From: Clostridia bacterium
GTDB taxonomy: Bacteria > Bacillota > Clostridia > Monoglobales > Monoglobaceae
Length of the DNA stretch: 24,640 nucleotides
NCBI GenBank assembly: GCA_900769795.1
Contig: CAAGHZ010000056.1
Location: 1-24,640, forward strand
Reading direction: 5' to 3'
Of this stretch, positions 1-8,320 are shown piece after piece; positions within the stretch are counted from its first letter, which is position 1; the number at the start of each line of letters is the position of its first letter. Under the pieces are notes generated by a model, which was not told the origin of the DNA, ran no database searches, and worked only from the letters and a program-made list of their open reading frames with translations. A program made the position numbers and the translations under genes.

Positions 1-19
1 CACGACGCTCTTCCGATCT
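1..19. other. Illumina TruSeq adapter remnant (artefact)
   Basis: The bases CACGACGCTCTTCCGATCT are identical to the last 19 bases of the Illumina TruSeq read-1 adapter. Genomic sequence begins at base 20. The adapter stays open in the frame of the first gene, so an automatic partial-gene call would add six false residues from the adapter. Confidence 0.96.
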
Positions 20-715
20 TATGGAATGGCTGAAAAAAACCCAAGTTTTGTGACAGAGGGCGGAAGTACATTTAATTCAATTGCAGGAAAAGTTTATCAG
101 TTTAAGGAGACTCAGATAAACCAGAACTTAAGGTCGCTTATATTGCAAAATGGTATTGTAAGAGACAAAGAAGAGTATATTGACAGATTGTCATATCAGA
201 ATACAAACGTAGATTTTGACCGACAGAAAAATGAGGCATCATACAATCTTTGTAATCAGGCAATTGATATGTATAGCGAAGAAATGACACGAGTGGTACT
301 TGTTCCTACGTGGGATCAGGCAGGAAAATACTATATGGGACGCACAAAGGTCGGCATCGACGAACTATCCGTTATGGCCACAAACTACAGCAATTACGTA
401 GCATCCAATGAAAGAGAGATAATGGACAACAATCTTGTGATTGGTAAAATGTCTGTAGGCGATGGTGCATCATATTTCCATACGTCTGCAGATTCTCTGG
501 TAGAATCTATTTACGAGAACATCAAAGGATTTGAAAAAGAGGCGATAAACGCCGGCAGAGAGTATTCAACCCACAGAATGAATCAGTGTATAGCGGTAAG
601 CATCTACGGGATTTCATTTATGAAGGAACTTAAAACTCTTATAATGTTTGCAGCGTTTACTTATATCTCGCTTATGCTATATTGGATATCGAAAAAGTTT
701 CCTAAAGGGGCATAA
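20..715 (+). CDS. Wzz-like polysaccharide chain-length determinant, 5'-truncated
   Basis: This is the C-terminal part of a membrane-anchored chain-length or co-polymerase protein. The frame is open back into the adapter, and the first ATG (26) has no ribosome binding site, so the true start lies off the contig. The visible part is an extracytoplasmic domain of about 195 residues followed by one hydrophobic helix (LIMFAAFTYISLMLYWI) and a short basic tail, as in the second membrane segment of Wzz proteins. The stretch with GGSTFNSI, then LRSLILQNGIVRDK, then YIDRLSYQNTN resembles the block GVSFSEL, VSSLFSKIYKYQITKN, LISDYTTRIDS in the next gene, so the two look like tandem paralogues. It ends 21 bases before the next start and is probably co-transcribed. 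No GGDEF domain follows the last helix here. Assignment is by domain architecture and resemblance to its neighbour. Confidence 0.7.
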   Translation, partial: YGMAEKNPSFVTEGGSTFNSIAGKVYQFKETQINQNLRSLILQNGIVRDKEEYIDRLSYQNTNVDFDRQKNEASYNLCNQAIDMYSEEMTRVVLVPTWDQAGKYYMGRTKVGIDELSVMATNYSNYVASNEREIMDNNLVIGKMSVGDGASYFHTSADSLVESIYENIKGFEKEAINAGREYSTHRMNQCIAVSIYGISFMKELKTLIMFAAFTYISLMLYWISKKFPKGA

Positions 716-736
716 AGTATACAGTGGAGGAAAGAA

Positions 737-2602
737 ATGAAGAATTTTCAGATTTTAAGATATTTAAAAAGACTTCTGCCGCTTATTATAATTTTTTGTT
801 TAGTGGCGACCTATGCTATTTACTTTAAGCTTTCAACGTCAAACACCTATATAGCGTCAGAGGTTATTCATTATAATGATGAACAGGCAGAAAAAGGCCT
901 TGCTCCGACGGGAGACAAGTTAGATGTAAATGAAATCAAGTCATCTGCGGTTATGTCAAAGGTAGTAGATAAGATGGGCCTTACGGGAATTTACTCTGTC
1001 GATAGCCTTATATCCCGAATAAATATAACGCCTATTGAAGATAAAGATAAGGTAGCGCAAAAGGATGCAAAGTTAGAAGAGGGCGAAGAATATATTTACG
1101 AGCCGAGCACTTTTATTATTTCTTTTGCAGCCAACAGTGGTGAGGGTGCAGCTTTTGCAAGAACCATACTTGACGAAACGCTGGATGTATATTTCGAACT
1201 CTTCAGCCAGAAGTATGTAAATGTTGCTCCTGCCAACAACACTATTGAGAACATCGAAAAGAATGATTATGATTTTATTGAGATGATGGAACTGATTGAT
1301 ACAAGTATTGACAGTACCATAACAACTCTTGCCCAGAGAATAGAGCAGAACAGTTATTACAGAGCAACCGGAACGGGAGTATCCTTCAGCGAGCTCTCTG
1401 ATGATTTCAATTACCTGAGACAGGTTAAGGTATCATCGTTGTTCTCTAAGATTTATAAATATCAGATTACTAAAAATAAGGCAGTATTGATTTCGGATTA
1501 TACAACAAGAATAGACAGTAATAATATCTCCAATGCTAAAGAAGAAAGTCTTGTAGAAGATATAGTTACTGTAGTTGACGCTTATGTAAATAAAATGAGA
1601 GAGTCCGGAAATACCAACATTACATATGAGTATATTCTTGACAATCTCCACGAAAGAAACCTTCAGGATTTTGTGGGCGATCAAACTGTAACATACGATG
1701 AGTTGATTTATAGCTGGAGAGAACACAACGAAAGTAAAGAGCATGCAATTATTGATTCTGCGTACAGTACATATGTAATAGATACATTTACAAAATGTAC
1801 GGGCAAATGTGGCGGGGCGTGTAAAACATCCGATTTAACATGTGCCGAACTTTGCGATCCGGATTATACTAAAATCAGGGGAGAAGTAGAGAGTGAAATC
1901 AATGATATCCTGGAGGAACTAAAGACCCTTTATGGTATCACAAGGAAAACTAATGACGAGTACAACAAATATATAGGTGCAAGTTATATCTCTGTACTTT
2001 CTTCTGCATCTGTAAGGGAAAGCGTCAATGTTCCGCTTTATACAGCCATTGCTTTCTTCTTCCTTATAGTTATTTGTTGCGGCGGAGCGATAGTGCTTGG
2101 ACGTGCAGGGGATATTATAAATTATATATTCTACACAGACCATCTTACGGGATTGAGCAACAGAACTTATTTTGACAAGTATCTGAAGTCCAAGGATAAA
2201 AAACTTCTTGATGACGGCGTTGTATATTGTCTGGTTGATATATCAAATCTTACACACATTAATGGAGAGTATTCAAGAAACGTTGGCGACGAAATCATCA
2301 AACTGTTTACAAACTCAATTAAAGAAATGTTTGGCAAATCTACAACAGAGTATATATATAATGGTAACGGAAGTTTTGTAATGCTTACCGAGGATTCTGA
2401 TTATATTACCGTCGAAGATATAATGAGAGTGTTCAGGCTTAGACTTGACGAAAGAGAAGAACACAAAGACATAGTGATTGAATACAAGATAGGAATTGCT
2501 GAAACGATTAAAGAAAGCAAAACTGCCAGAAAATTATTGTCTGAAGCAATTGAAAATAAGAAAAACTATGTTTCGGATTTAAGAGAGAAAAACTCGTTGT
2601 AA
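737..2602 (+). CDS. Wzz-like chain-length protein fused to a degenerate GGDEF domain
   Basis: A 621-residue protein. A membrane helix lies at about residues 13-31, a long extracytoplasmic domain runs to about 430, a second helix lies at about 432-457, and a cytoplasmic GGDEF-fold domain fills residues 462-621. The two-helix layout is that of Wzz/chain-length determinant proteins, which set polymer length in Wzy-dependent synthesis. The GGDEF fold is recognised by D468-x-LTGLSNR476 and a following DIS...N...VGDEIIKLF block. The signature itself is GNGSF (543-547), so the acidic metal and catalytic residues are missing, and no RxxD inhibitory site precedes it; diguanylate cyclase activity is unlikely. 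Five cysteines cluster at 354, 358, 362, 369 and 373 in the outer domain. Start chosen from GGAGG eight bases before the ATG. A ligand-sensing or docking role for the GGDEF-like domain is inferred. Confidence 0.85.
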   Translation: MKNFQILRYLKRLLPLIIIFCLVATYAIYFKLSTSNTYIASEVIHYNDEQAEKGLAPTGDKLDVNEIKSSAVMSKVVDKMGLTGIYSVDSLISRINITPIEDKDKVAQKDAKLEEGEEYIYEPSTFIISFAANSGEGAAFARTILDETLDVYFELFSQKYVNVAPANNTIENIEKNDYDFIEMMELIDTSIDSTITTLAQRIEQNSYYRATGTGVSFSELSDDFNYLRQVKVSSLFSKIYKYQITKNKAVLISDYTTRIDSNNISNAKEESLVEDIVTVVDAYVNKMRESGNTNITYEYILDNLHERNLQDFVGDQTVTYDELIYSWREHNESKEHAIIDSAYSTYVIDTFTKCTGKCGGACKTSDLTCAELCDPDYTKIRGEVESEINDILEELKTLYGITRKTNDEYNKYIGASYISVLSSASVRESVNVPLYTAIAFFFLIVICCGGAIVLGRAGDIINYIFYTDHLTGLSNRTYFDKYLKSKDKKLLDDGVVYCLVDISNLTHINGEYSRNVGDEIIKLFTNSIKEMFGKSTTEYIYNGNGSFVMLTEDSDYITVEDIMRVFRLRLDEREEHKDIVIEYKIGIAETIKESKTARKLLSEAIENKKNYVSDLREKNSL

Positions 2603-2635
2603 GTTCAGAGCAAAAAAGAAGGGAGGGAGTGCGCG

Positions 2636-3937
2636 GTGGAAAATAAAATCCTGGAAAAAGCAAAAGTGTTTTATTTTATGGTTGTGGCAGTATTGATGCA
2701 CTATTTCCTAAATGAGTATATCAATATAGGACTGCACGTCACCAGCCGCCACGCATTTGCCCTTGTTCTTGCTTTCTCTGCAATAGTTATGTTCTTATAC
2801 AAACCGAATATTGCAAGAGGGTTTACCGCTTTTAAAGAGGCATGTGTTTATAGTACACCCCTTGCTGTCACTACTGTGGTTTCGCTGTTTATATGGTTTT
2901 CCGAAACAGTTGATACAAGTGTTATTTCAAGAGGGTTATCAAGCGCGTTTATATATACAAATATGCTGTCATTTGCCCTTGCTGCCGGCGCAATGCTTTA
3001 TATTTTTGGAGAAAAGGGTATATGGTATAATTTGGTTGCAATTTTGATTGCAAATATTTTTATGATAGTCACAATAATTATGCAGAATGGGCTTGGTGCT
3101 TATTTTTCTGAATTTATAACACTTATAACCACCTTTGCGGGGGTGACGGGTGATATTATAATTCAGGCAGAGGTTCATGAACTTGCGTTTTGTATTGGTG
3201 CATATCTTATTTATATGTTGTATAAGCCAAAGAAAAATATAGTATATTTTATATTGCTGGTCCTGAGTGCTTTCTGCTTTTTGTCGGCGTTTAAGAGAAT
3301 TGCGATTATTGCAATTGCGGTTGCGCTTGCGTTTGGATACCTTTTAAAATTTATTGCGAGATACAACAAGGTAACGGCAGGAAGACTTGTTACGATTTTT
3401 ACTTTTGTTGTAATAATACTCCTTATAGGTTATATTGCCATTATAAAGGGAGGCGTGTTTGAACTATTGGAGGATGCCGGAATAAACACAAGCGGACGTG
3501 TTGAAATTTATAATGCGGTAGACAAGTTTTATGAATTCAGCCCGGCATTTTTAGGTAATGGAATAGGTTTTCTTACTTATCAGCTTAATGCGTTTATGAA
3601 AGTCGGCGTTGCTTCTGTTCACAATGATTTTCTTCAGCACTTTATTGACCTTGGTTTCTGGGGATATATTATATGGCTTGCGTCTATGACTTTAGTCAGA
3701 GTATGGTATTTTGGAAGAAATGGAAAAGTAGAAAATGCCATTATTACATTTATGCTTATCGTCTATCTCGTAATTGTATCATCAACAGATAACACTATGA
3801 ACTATCCGCTTCTTACGGGTGTTCTTGCAATGTTGATGATGGGAAACGGATTCGATGAGGATGTGCGCAGTGCAGAGGTAAAGATGTTTGGGTGTGTATC
3901 TGACGCAAACAAGGAAAAGGAAAGTGGTTTATTATGA
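2636..3937 (+). CDS. O-antigen polymerase/ligase family membrane protein (Wzy-like)
   Basis: A 433-residue polytopic membrane protein with about ten or more hydrophobic segments. The large loop near the C-terminus has the pattern typical of the Wzy/WaaL O-antigen ligase-polymerase family: LGNGIGFLTYQ, then SVHNDFLQHF with His at 329, then DLGFWGYIIWL. In this family the protein joins undecaprenyl-linked repeat units into polymer, or transfers them, on the outer face of the membrane. It starts with GTG, supported by GGGAGGGAG six bases upstream. It follows the Wzz-GGDEF gene, its expected functional partner, and overlaps the next gene by four bases (ATGA-type junction at 3934-3937). Polymerase versus ligase cannot be decided from sequence; the neighbouring Wzz proteins favour polymerase. 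Confidence 0.8.
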   Translation: MENKILEKAKVFYFMVVAVLMHYFLNEYINIGLHVTSRHAFALVLAFSAIVMFLYKPNIARGFTAFKEACVYSTPLAVTTVVSLFIWFSETVDTSVISRGLSSAFIYTNMLSFALAAGAMLYIFGEKGIWYNLVAILIANIFMIVTIIMQNGLGAYFSEFITLITTFAGVTGDIIIQAEVHELAFCIGAYLIYMLYKPKKNIVYFILLVLSAFCFLSAFKRIAIIAIAVALAFGYLLKFIARYNKVTAGRLVTIFTFVVIILLIGYIAIIKGGVFELLEDAGINTSGRVEIYNAVDKFYEFSPAFLGNGIGFLTYQLNAFMKVGVASVHNDFLQHFIDLGFWGYIIWLASMTLVRVWYFGRNGKVENAIITFMLIVYLVIVSSTDNTMNYPLLTGVLAMLMMGNGFDEDVRSAEVKMFGCVSDANKEKESGLL

Positions 3938-5142
3938 AAATATTGATGGTAAATAAGTTTCTTTATCCTCGTGGAGGAAGCGAAAGTTATATGTTATATC
4001 TTGGCGAGTGTCTTGAGAAACTTGGTCATAAGGTAGAGTATTTTGGTATGTATGATGATAATAATACAGTAGGAAACTCTGCCGGACTTTATACGCAGAA
4101 TATGGATTTTCATTCAAAGGGGATAAGCAGATTTTTGTACCCTTTTAAGATTATATATTCGTTTGAAACAAAAAGAAAAATAATGCAGGTTATAGATAAG
4201 TTTAAGCCGGATATTGTACATATAAACAATATAAACTTTCAACTTACGCCCTCATTGATATATGGGGCAAAGAAGAGAGGGGTTCCGGTAGTGCAGACAG
4301 TGCATGACTATCAGATGATTTGCCCGAATCATCTGCTTTATAACTTCGAAAAAAACCATCCATGTGAAAAATGTGTTAAGGGATCACACCTCAGTTGCAT
4401 AAAAAACAAATGTATTCATGGGTCGGTTATAAAAAGTATTTTAGGAGTTATCGAGGCAAAGTTTTATTCTTTGCTTAAAACCTATAAAAAAGTAGATTTA
4501 TTTGTTTGCCCAAGCAGATTTCTTGAAGACAAGTTGCTGTCTGCAAGGGATTTCTATAAAGGTATGACATGCACGATACATAATTTTATAGACAAGGATA
4601 AGTTTGCAAATGCTGAGCGTCAGGCGGACAACTATATTTTGTATGTCGGCAGACTTTCTAAAGAAAAGGGAATAGAGAATATTGCCAAGGCTGCAAAACT
4701 CATGCCGGAATACGAGTTTGTTGTTGCAGGCAGCGGCCCTGATGAGGATATGTTAAAGGGTATAGACAATGTAAAACTTGCGGGTTTTCAGACAGGCGAA
4801 AAATTGACTGAACTTATGGGACGTGCAAAGGTTCTGCTTTTGCCGTCGGTATGCTATGAAAATTGTCCTTTGACCATACTTGAAGCACATTCTGTAGGGG
4901 TGCCTGTCGTTACTATGAATTACGGAGGCATGGCGGAACTTGTAAATGACGGCGTTACGGGGGCGTTGGTAAAAGAGGCTACGCCTCGGGCAATAGCGTC
5001 AACGTTGAGAAAGACCATTGAGGATGAGGAATACTATAACAACATCCGGGAAAATTGTAAAAAAGAAAAAGACAATATCTTAAGTGTAGAAGATTACTGC
5101 GATATTTTGATTAAGGAATATGAGAAACTGATTGAGAGGTGA
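3934..5142 (+). CDS. Family 4 glycosyltransferase
   Basis: A 402-residue GT-B fold retaining glycosyltransferase of family GT4, probably acting on the inner membrane face to extend the lipid-linked repeat unit. The N-terminal domain has the GT4 opening VNKFLYPRGGSESYMLYLGE. The C-terminal Rossmann domain shows YVGRLSKEKG, VAGSGP and the donor-binding E-x7-E motif, E309-NCPLTIL-E317. A cysteine-rich insertion (C130, C144, C147, C155, C160) may bind metal or form a structural knuckle, as seen in a subset of GT4 enzymes with a C-x2-C motif. Donor sugar and acceptor are not predictable. The start codon overlaps the stop of the polymerase gene, implying translational coupling. Confidence 0.9.
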   Translation: MKILMVNKFLYPRGGSESYMLYLGECLEKLGHKVEYFGMYDDNNTVGNSAGLYTQNMDFHSKGISRFLYPFKIIYSFETKRKIMQVIDKFKPDIVHINNINFQLTPSLIYGAKKRGVPVVQTVHDYQMICPNHLLYNFEKNHPCEKCVKGSHLSCIKNKCIHGSVIKSILGVIEAKFYSLLKTYKKVDLFVCPSRFLEDKLLSARDFYKGMTCTIHNFIDKDKFANAERQADNYILYVGRLSKEKGIENIAKAAKLMPEYEFVVAGSGPDEDMLKGIDNVKLAGFQTGEKLTELMGRAKVLLLPSVCYENCPLTILEAHSVGVPVVTMNYGGMAELVNDGVTGALVKEATPRAIASTLRKTIEDEEYYNNIRENCKKEKDNILSVEDYCDILIKEYEKLIER

Positions 5143-5149
5143 AACTCTA

Positions 5150-6202
5150 ATGCAACCGAAGGTAAGTGTAATTGTGCCTGTGTATAACGCAGAGAAATAT
5201 CTTGAAAGATGTATAAACTCTCTTAAAAACCAATCTCTCCGTGACATAGAGATAATACTTGTGGATGATTCATCAACTGATTCATCCCCCCGCATTTGTG
5301 ATATTGAAGCGGAGAGGGACGAAAGAATAAAAGTTATACATAAGGTAAATGAAGGGGCAGGCATGGCGAGAAATGCCGCACTTGAGGTTGCAATAGGGGA
5401 GTATATAGGGTTTGTAGACTGCGATGATTTTATAGAGCCGGATATGTTTAAAACTCTTTATGAAAAAGCGGAAGAATATGAATCGGATCTTGTAATGTCA
5501 GGAGTTTTGTTTGTAGACGGAAATATGTTCAGCGAGCAAGGCGACCGAAAAGAAAAAATATACTTTGATAAGGATACGCATTTTGAGACCGACGAGGCGC
5601 TTAAAGAACTTAGAATGGGGATTGTCGGGGCACTGCCGGAGGATGAAGATGACAGTAAATACGGAATGAGTATTTGGAAGAATCTCTTCAGGCACGATGT
5701 AATAAAGCAAAATAATATAGTGTTTCAATCCGAGAGGGAGATGCTTTCTGAGGACGCACTATTTATGGTTGATTACATATCGTGTATTAAAAAGGCAACG
5801 GGAATCAGAAATGCATTTTATAACTATTGCAGAAATGAGAATTCAATCTCCAAATCTTATAAGAGGGACAGATTTGAGAAAAGTCTGGTTTTTGTAAACG
5901 AGGTTGAAAACAGGTTTAAGAAGGATATTGATTCAGAAAAATATCAAATATACATATATAGATTCTGGCAGGCAATGTGCAGGGTACTTTGCTCTCAGGA
6001 AATTATGTACGCTATGGATAACAACATAAAATATAGCGAACTGAAGAGACGGCTAAGGGCGGTATGTGAAGATGAGTTGACGATACGCGCACTGAAATCA
6101 TATCCTATAGGAATGTTGCCGCTTAAACAGAGGATATTTGCATATGGAATAAAATACAGATTATATTTTATTTTGAAAATACTCGTAGGGCTGAGAAGAT
6201 AG
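5150..6202 (+). CDS. Family 2 glycosyltransferase
   Basis: A 350-residue GT-A fold family 2 glycosyltransferase. The nucleotide-binding opening VSVIVPVYN is followed by VDDSSTD (38-44) and the metal-binding D90-CDD93 motif. The C-terminal half is variable and carries short basic or hydrophobic patches but no clear membrane helix, so it is likely peripheral to the inner membrane. An in-frame TTG at 5132 would give a longer product, but it overlaps the previous gene, and GAGAGGTGA lies at the right distance only for ATG 5150. It begins eight bases after the preceding stop, in a tight operon. Donor sugar unknown. Confidence 0.9.
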   Translation: MQPKVSVIVPVYNAEKYLERCINSLKNQSLRDIEIILVDDSSTDSSPRICDIEAERDERIKVIHKVNEGAGMARNAALEVAIGEYIGFVDCDDFIEPDMFKTLYEKAEEYESDLVMSGVLFVDGNMFSEQGDRKEKIYFDKDTHFETDEALKELRMGIVGALPEDEDDSKYGMSIWKNLFRHDVIKQNNIVFQSEREMLSEDALFMVDYISCIKKATGIRNAFYNYCRNENSISKSYKRDRFEKSLVFVNEVENRFKKDIDSEKYQIYIYRFWQAMCRVLCSQEIMYAMDNNIKYSELKRRLRAVCEDELTIRALKSYPIGMLPLKQRIFAYGIKYRLYFILKILVGLRR

Positions 6203-6211
6203 GGGAATGAT

Positions 6212-7231
6212 ATGTTTTTTTCAGTAATAGTGCCTGTGTACAAGGTAGAGAGTTATTTGTCAAATTGCATAGAGAGTGTATTGGGACAGACCTTTTCGGA
6301 TTTTGAACTGATTTTAGTTGATGATGGCTCCCCTGACACCTGCCCTGAGATTTGTGACAGATATGGAGAAAAAGATGAGCGCATAAAGGTTGTCCATAAG
6401 CCAAACGGAGGGCTTGCCAGCGCAAGAAGAGCCGGCATAAAGGTTGCAGAGGGAGAGTATGTATATAATCTTGACTCCGATGACCTTATAGAAGAGGACA
6501 CGCTTGAGTACGCCTATAATAAAATTATGGAAACGGGTTGTGAAATTGTATCTTTTTCATACAGATGGGTTAAGGGCGGTAGGACGGTTAATATAACAAA
6601 TGATGGCCTGGACGAGGGGTTCTACGCAGAAAAGGATATTGAAAGATATATCTACCCCCGACTTTTGATGGATAAAAATATGAACCATATTTCATATTAT
6701 CTTGCGGGCAAAGCAATAAAGAGGGAACTTCTGACGCCCCATCAACTCAATGTAAGCGAAGAAATCTCTCTTGGCGAGGATTTGTGTTGCGTGGTTCCGT
6801 GCTACCTTAGCGCAAAGAGTGCATACATAAGTAAAAAGGATGCGTATCTTTACACGGTCAGAGAGGATTCCCTGTCAAAGGAATTTAACACAAGACAAAT
6901 ATATCTTGTAGAAAAAGTTTTAAATGAAATACGTGAAAAAGATGTAACAAAGATTACTGATTTTGAAGAACAACTTTGCCGATATTCCTGCTTTATGTGT
7001 TTTGCAATTCTTGCATCTGCTGCAGAGGGGAATTATTTTAAAAGCATAAAGACGATTAAGAAGAACGTTATCGATTCTCCCCATAATGAAAAAATTCAGC
7101 GGGCTAAGTTTGAGGATATATCACTAAAAAGCAAAATAGCAATATTCTTTATGAAAAAAAGCTGCTATAATACTGCGTTTTATTTTCTTAATCTATGTAA
7201 AACCATCAGGAAAATTCTGAAGAAAGGGTGA
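6212..7231 (+). CDS. Family 2 glycosyltransferase
   Basis: A 339-residue GT2 enzyme. FSVIVPVYK opens the GT-A domain, VDDGSPD (36-42) binds the nucleotide and D88-SDD91 is the DXD-type metal site; GGLASARRAG matches the conserved segment between them. The C-terminal third lacks a recognisable extra domain and ends in a basic tail. AGGGGAA sits close before the ATG, nine bases after the previous stop. It resembles the preceding GT2 in its first 100 residues but diverges after that, as expected for enzymes adding different sugars of one repeat unit. Confidence 0.9.
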   Translation: MFFSVIVPVYKVESYLSNCIESVLGQTFSDFELILVDDGSPDTCPEICDRYGEKDERIKVVHKPNGGLASARRAGIKVAEGEYVYNLDSDDLIEEDTLEYAYNKIMETGCEIVSFSYRWVKGGRTVNITNDGLDEGFYAEKDIERYIYPRLLMDKNMNHISYYLAGKAIKRELLTPHQLNVSEEISLGEDLCCVVPCYLSAKSAYISKKDAYLYTVREDSLSKEFNTRQIYLVEKVLNEIREKDVTKITDFEEQLCRYSCFMCFAILASAAEGNYFKSIKTIKKNVIDSPHNEKIQRAKFEDISLKSKIAIFFMKKSCYNTAFYFLNLCKTIRKILKKG

Positions 7232-7237
7232 AGAATA

Positions 7238-8302
7238 GTGAAACCTGAAATATCCGTAATTATGAGTGTATACAACGGTGAAACATACCTTGAAGAAGCA
7301 ATAGAGAGTGTCATTAATCAGACGTTTAAAAATTGGGAACTTATTGTTATAAATGATTGTTCAACAGACTCTACAAGTGAAATTCTCTCGGGATTTTCAT
7401 CAAGGGACGAAAGAGTAAAAATCCATACAAATGAAGTAAATCTGAAACTTCCGACATCTCTTAACAAGGCTATCTCTCTTTCAAAGGGCAAATACATTGC
7501 AAGAATGGATGCAGACGACATCTGTTTGCCTGACAGACTGGAAAAACAGTATAAGTTTATGGAGGAGAACAGTGATGTAGCATTGTCGTCCTGTCGGTTT
7601 ATGACTGTTAAAAATGGAGTATACATGTCAGGTGGGGCCGGCGGCAGATGTGATAACGAAGCGCTGCGTGCAATGCTTCTTGTAGCAAATCCCATACTTC
7701 ATCCGGGTGTTATTGCCAAAGCAGAGGTCATGAAGAAATTTAACTATGACACAACCCTCACATGCACAGAGGACCTTGAATTGTGGACAAGAATGGCAAT
7801 GGGGAATCAGAGAATAAAAATTCTTCCTGAGTGTCTGTTGATATATCGCCTACATGATAAGCAGATTACCAGCACAACATTGGAGAGGCAACACACAGAG
7901 GTGCTTAAGATTGAGCAAAAATACTATGAAACACTTCTTGAACCAATGGGTGAAGATATGCAGAAGTTTTATATCAGCGGAATATATTTTAAAGAAAGTG
8001 CAGATATACATAAGTTCTTTGAATATGCAAAATGGCTCAAGAACGTGATGAATAAAAATTTTGATGAGGATGCCGTAAATTATGCACTCTTTGAGATTTT
8101 GGCAGAATATAAAAGATGTGGCGTACCAAAATATGAAATTTTAAAAGTGATGCTTACATGCAACCCACTCTTTTTGATAAGTGAAATTATCAGAAGGAAG
8201 CAAACCGCGAAAAAAGATATTGAAAAGTGTAAAAAGGTGGCCGGGGAATTAGGCCTCAGACATACATCGGGCACGAAGGAGTTTCCCATATTTGAAAAAT
8301 AA
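7238..8302 (+). CDS. Family 2 glycosyltransferase
   Basis: A 354-residue GT2 enzyme, the third in a row. It opens with ISVIMSVYNGETYLEEAIESV, has INDCSTD (38-44) in place of the usual VDDGSTD, and carries the metal site D91-ADD94 in the typical RMDADDICLPDRLEKQ context. TEDLELWTRM further on contains the ED pair commonly seen near the proposed catalytic base of GT2 enzymes. GTG is the start codon, with GAAAGGGTG before it; the next ATG would remove the first beta strand. The gene starts six bases after the previous stop. Confidence 0.9.
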   Translation: MKPEISVIMSVYNGETYLEEAIESVINQTFKNWELIVINDCSTDSTSEILSGFSSRDERVKIHTNEVNLKLPTSLNKAISLSKGKYIARMDADDICLPDRLEKQYKFMEENSDVALSSCRFMTVKNGVYMSGGAGGRCDNEALRAMLLVANPILHPGVIAKAEVMKKFNYDTTLTCTEDLELWTRMAMGNQRIKILPECLLIYRLHDKQITSTTLERQHTEVLKIEQKYYETLLEPMGEDMQKFYISGIYFKESADIHKFFEYAKWLKNVMNKNFDEDAVNYALFEILAEYKRCGVPKYEILKVMLTCNPLFLISEIIRRKQTAKKDIEKCKKVAGELGLRHTSGTKEFPIFEK

Positions 8303-8320
8303 ATGGCAGGAGGTTAGTAA

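Noticed and set aside
737..2602. Active diguanylate cyclase
   Set aside because: GNGSF replaces GGDEF, so the acidic residues needed for metal binding and catalysis are missing.
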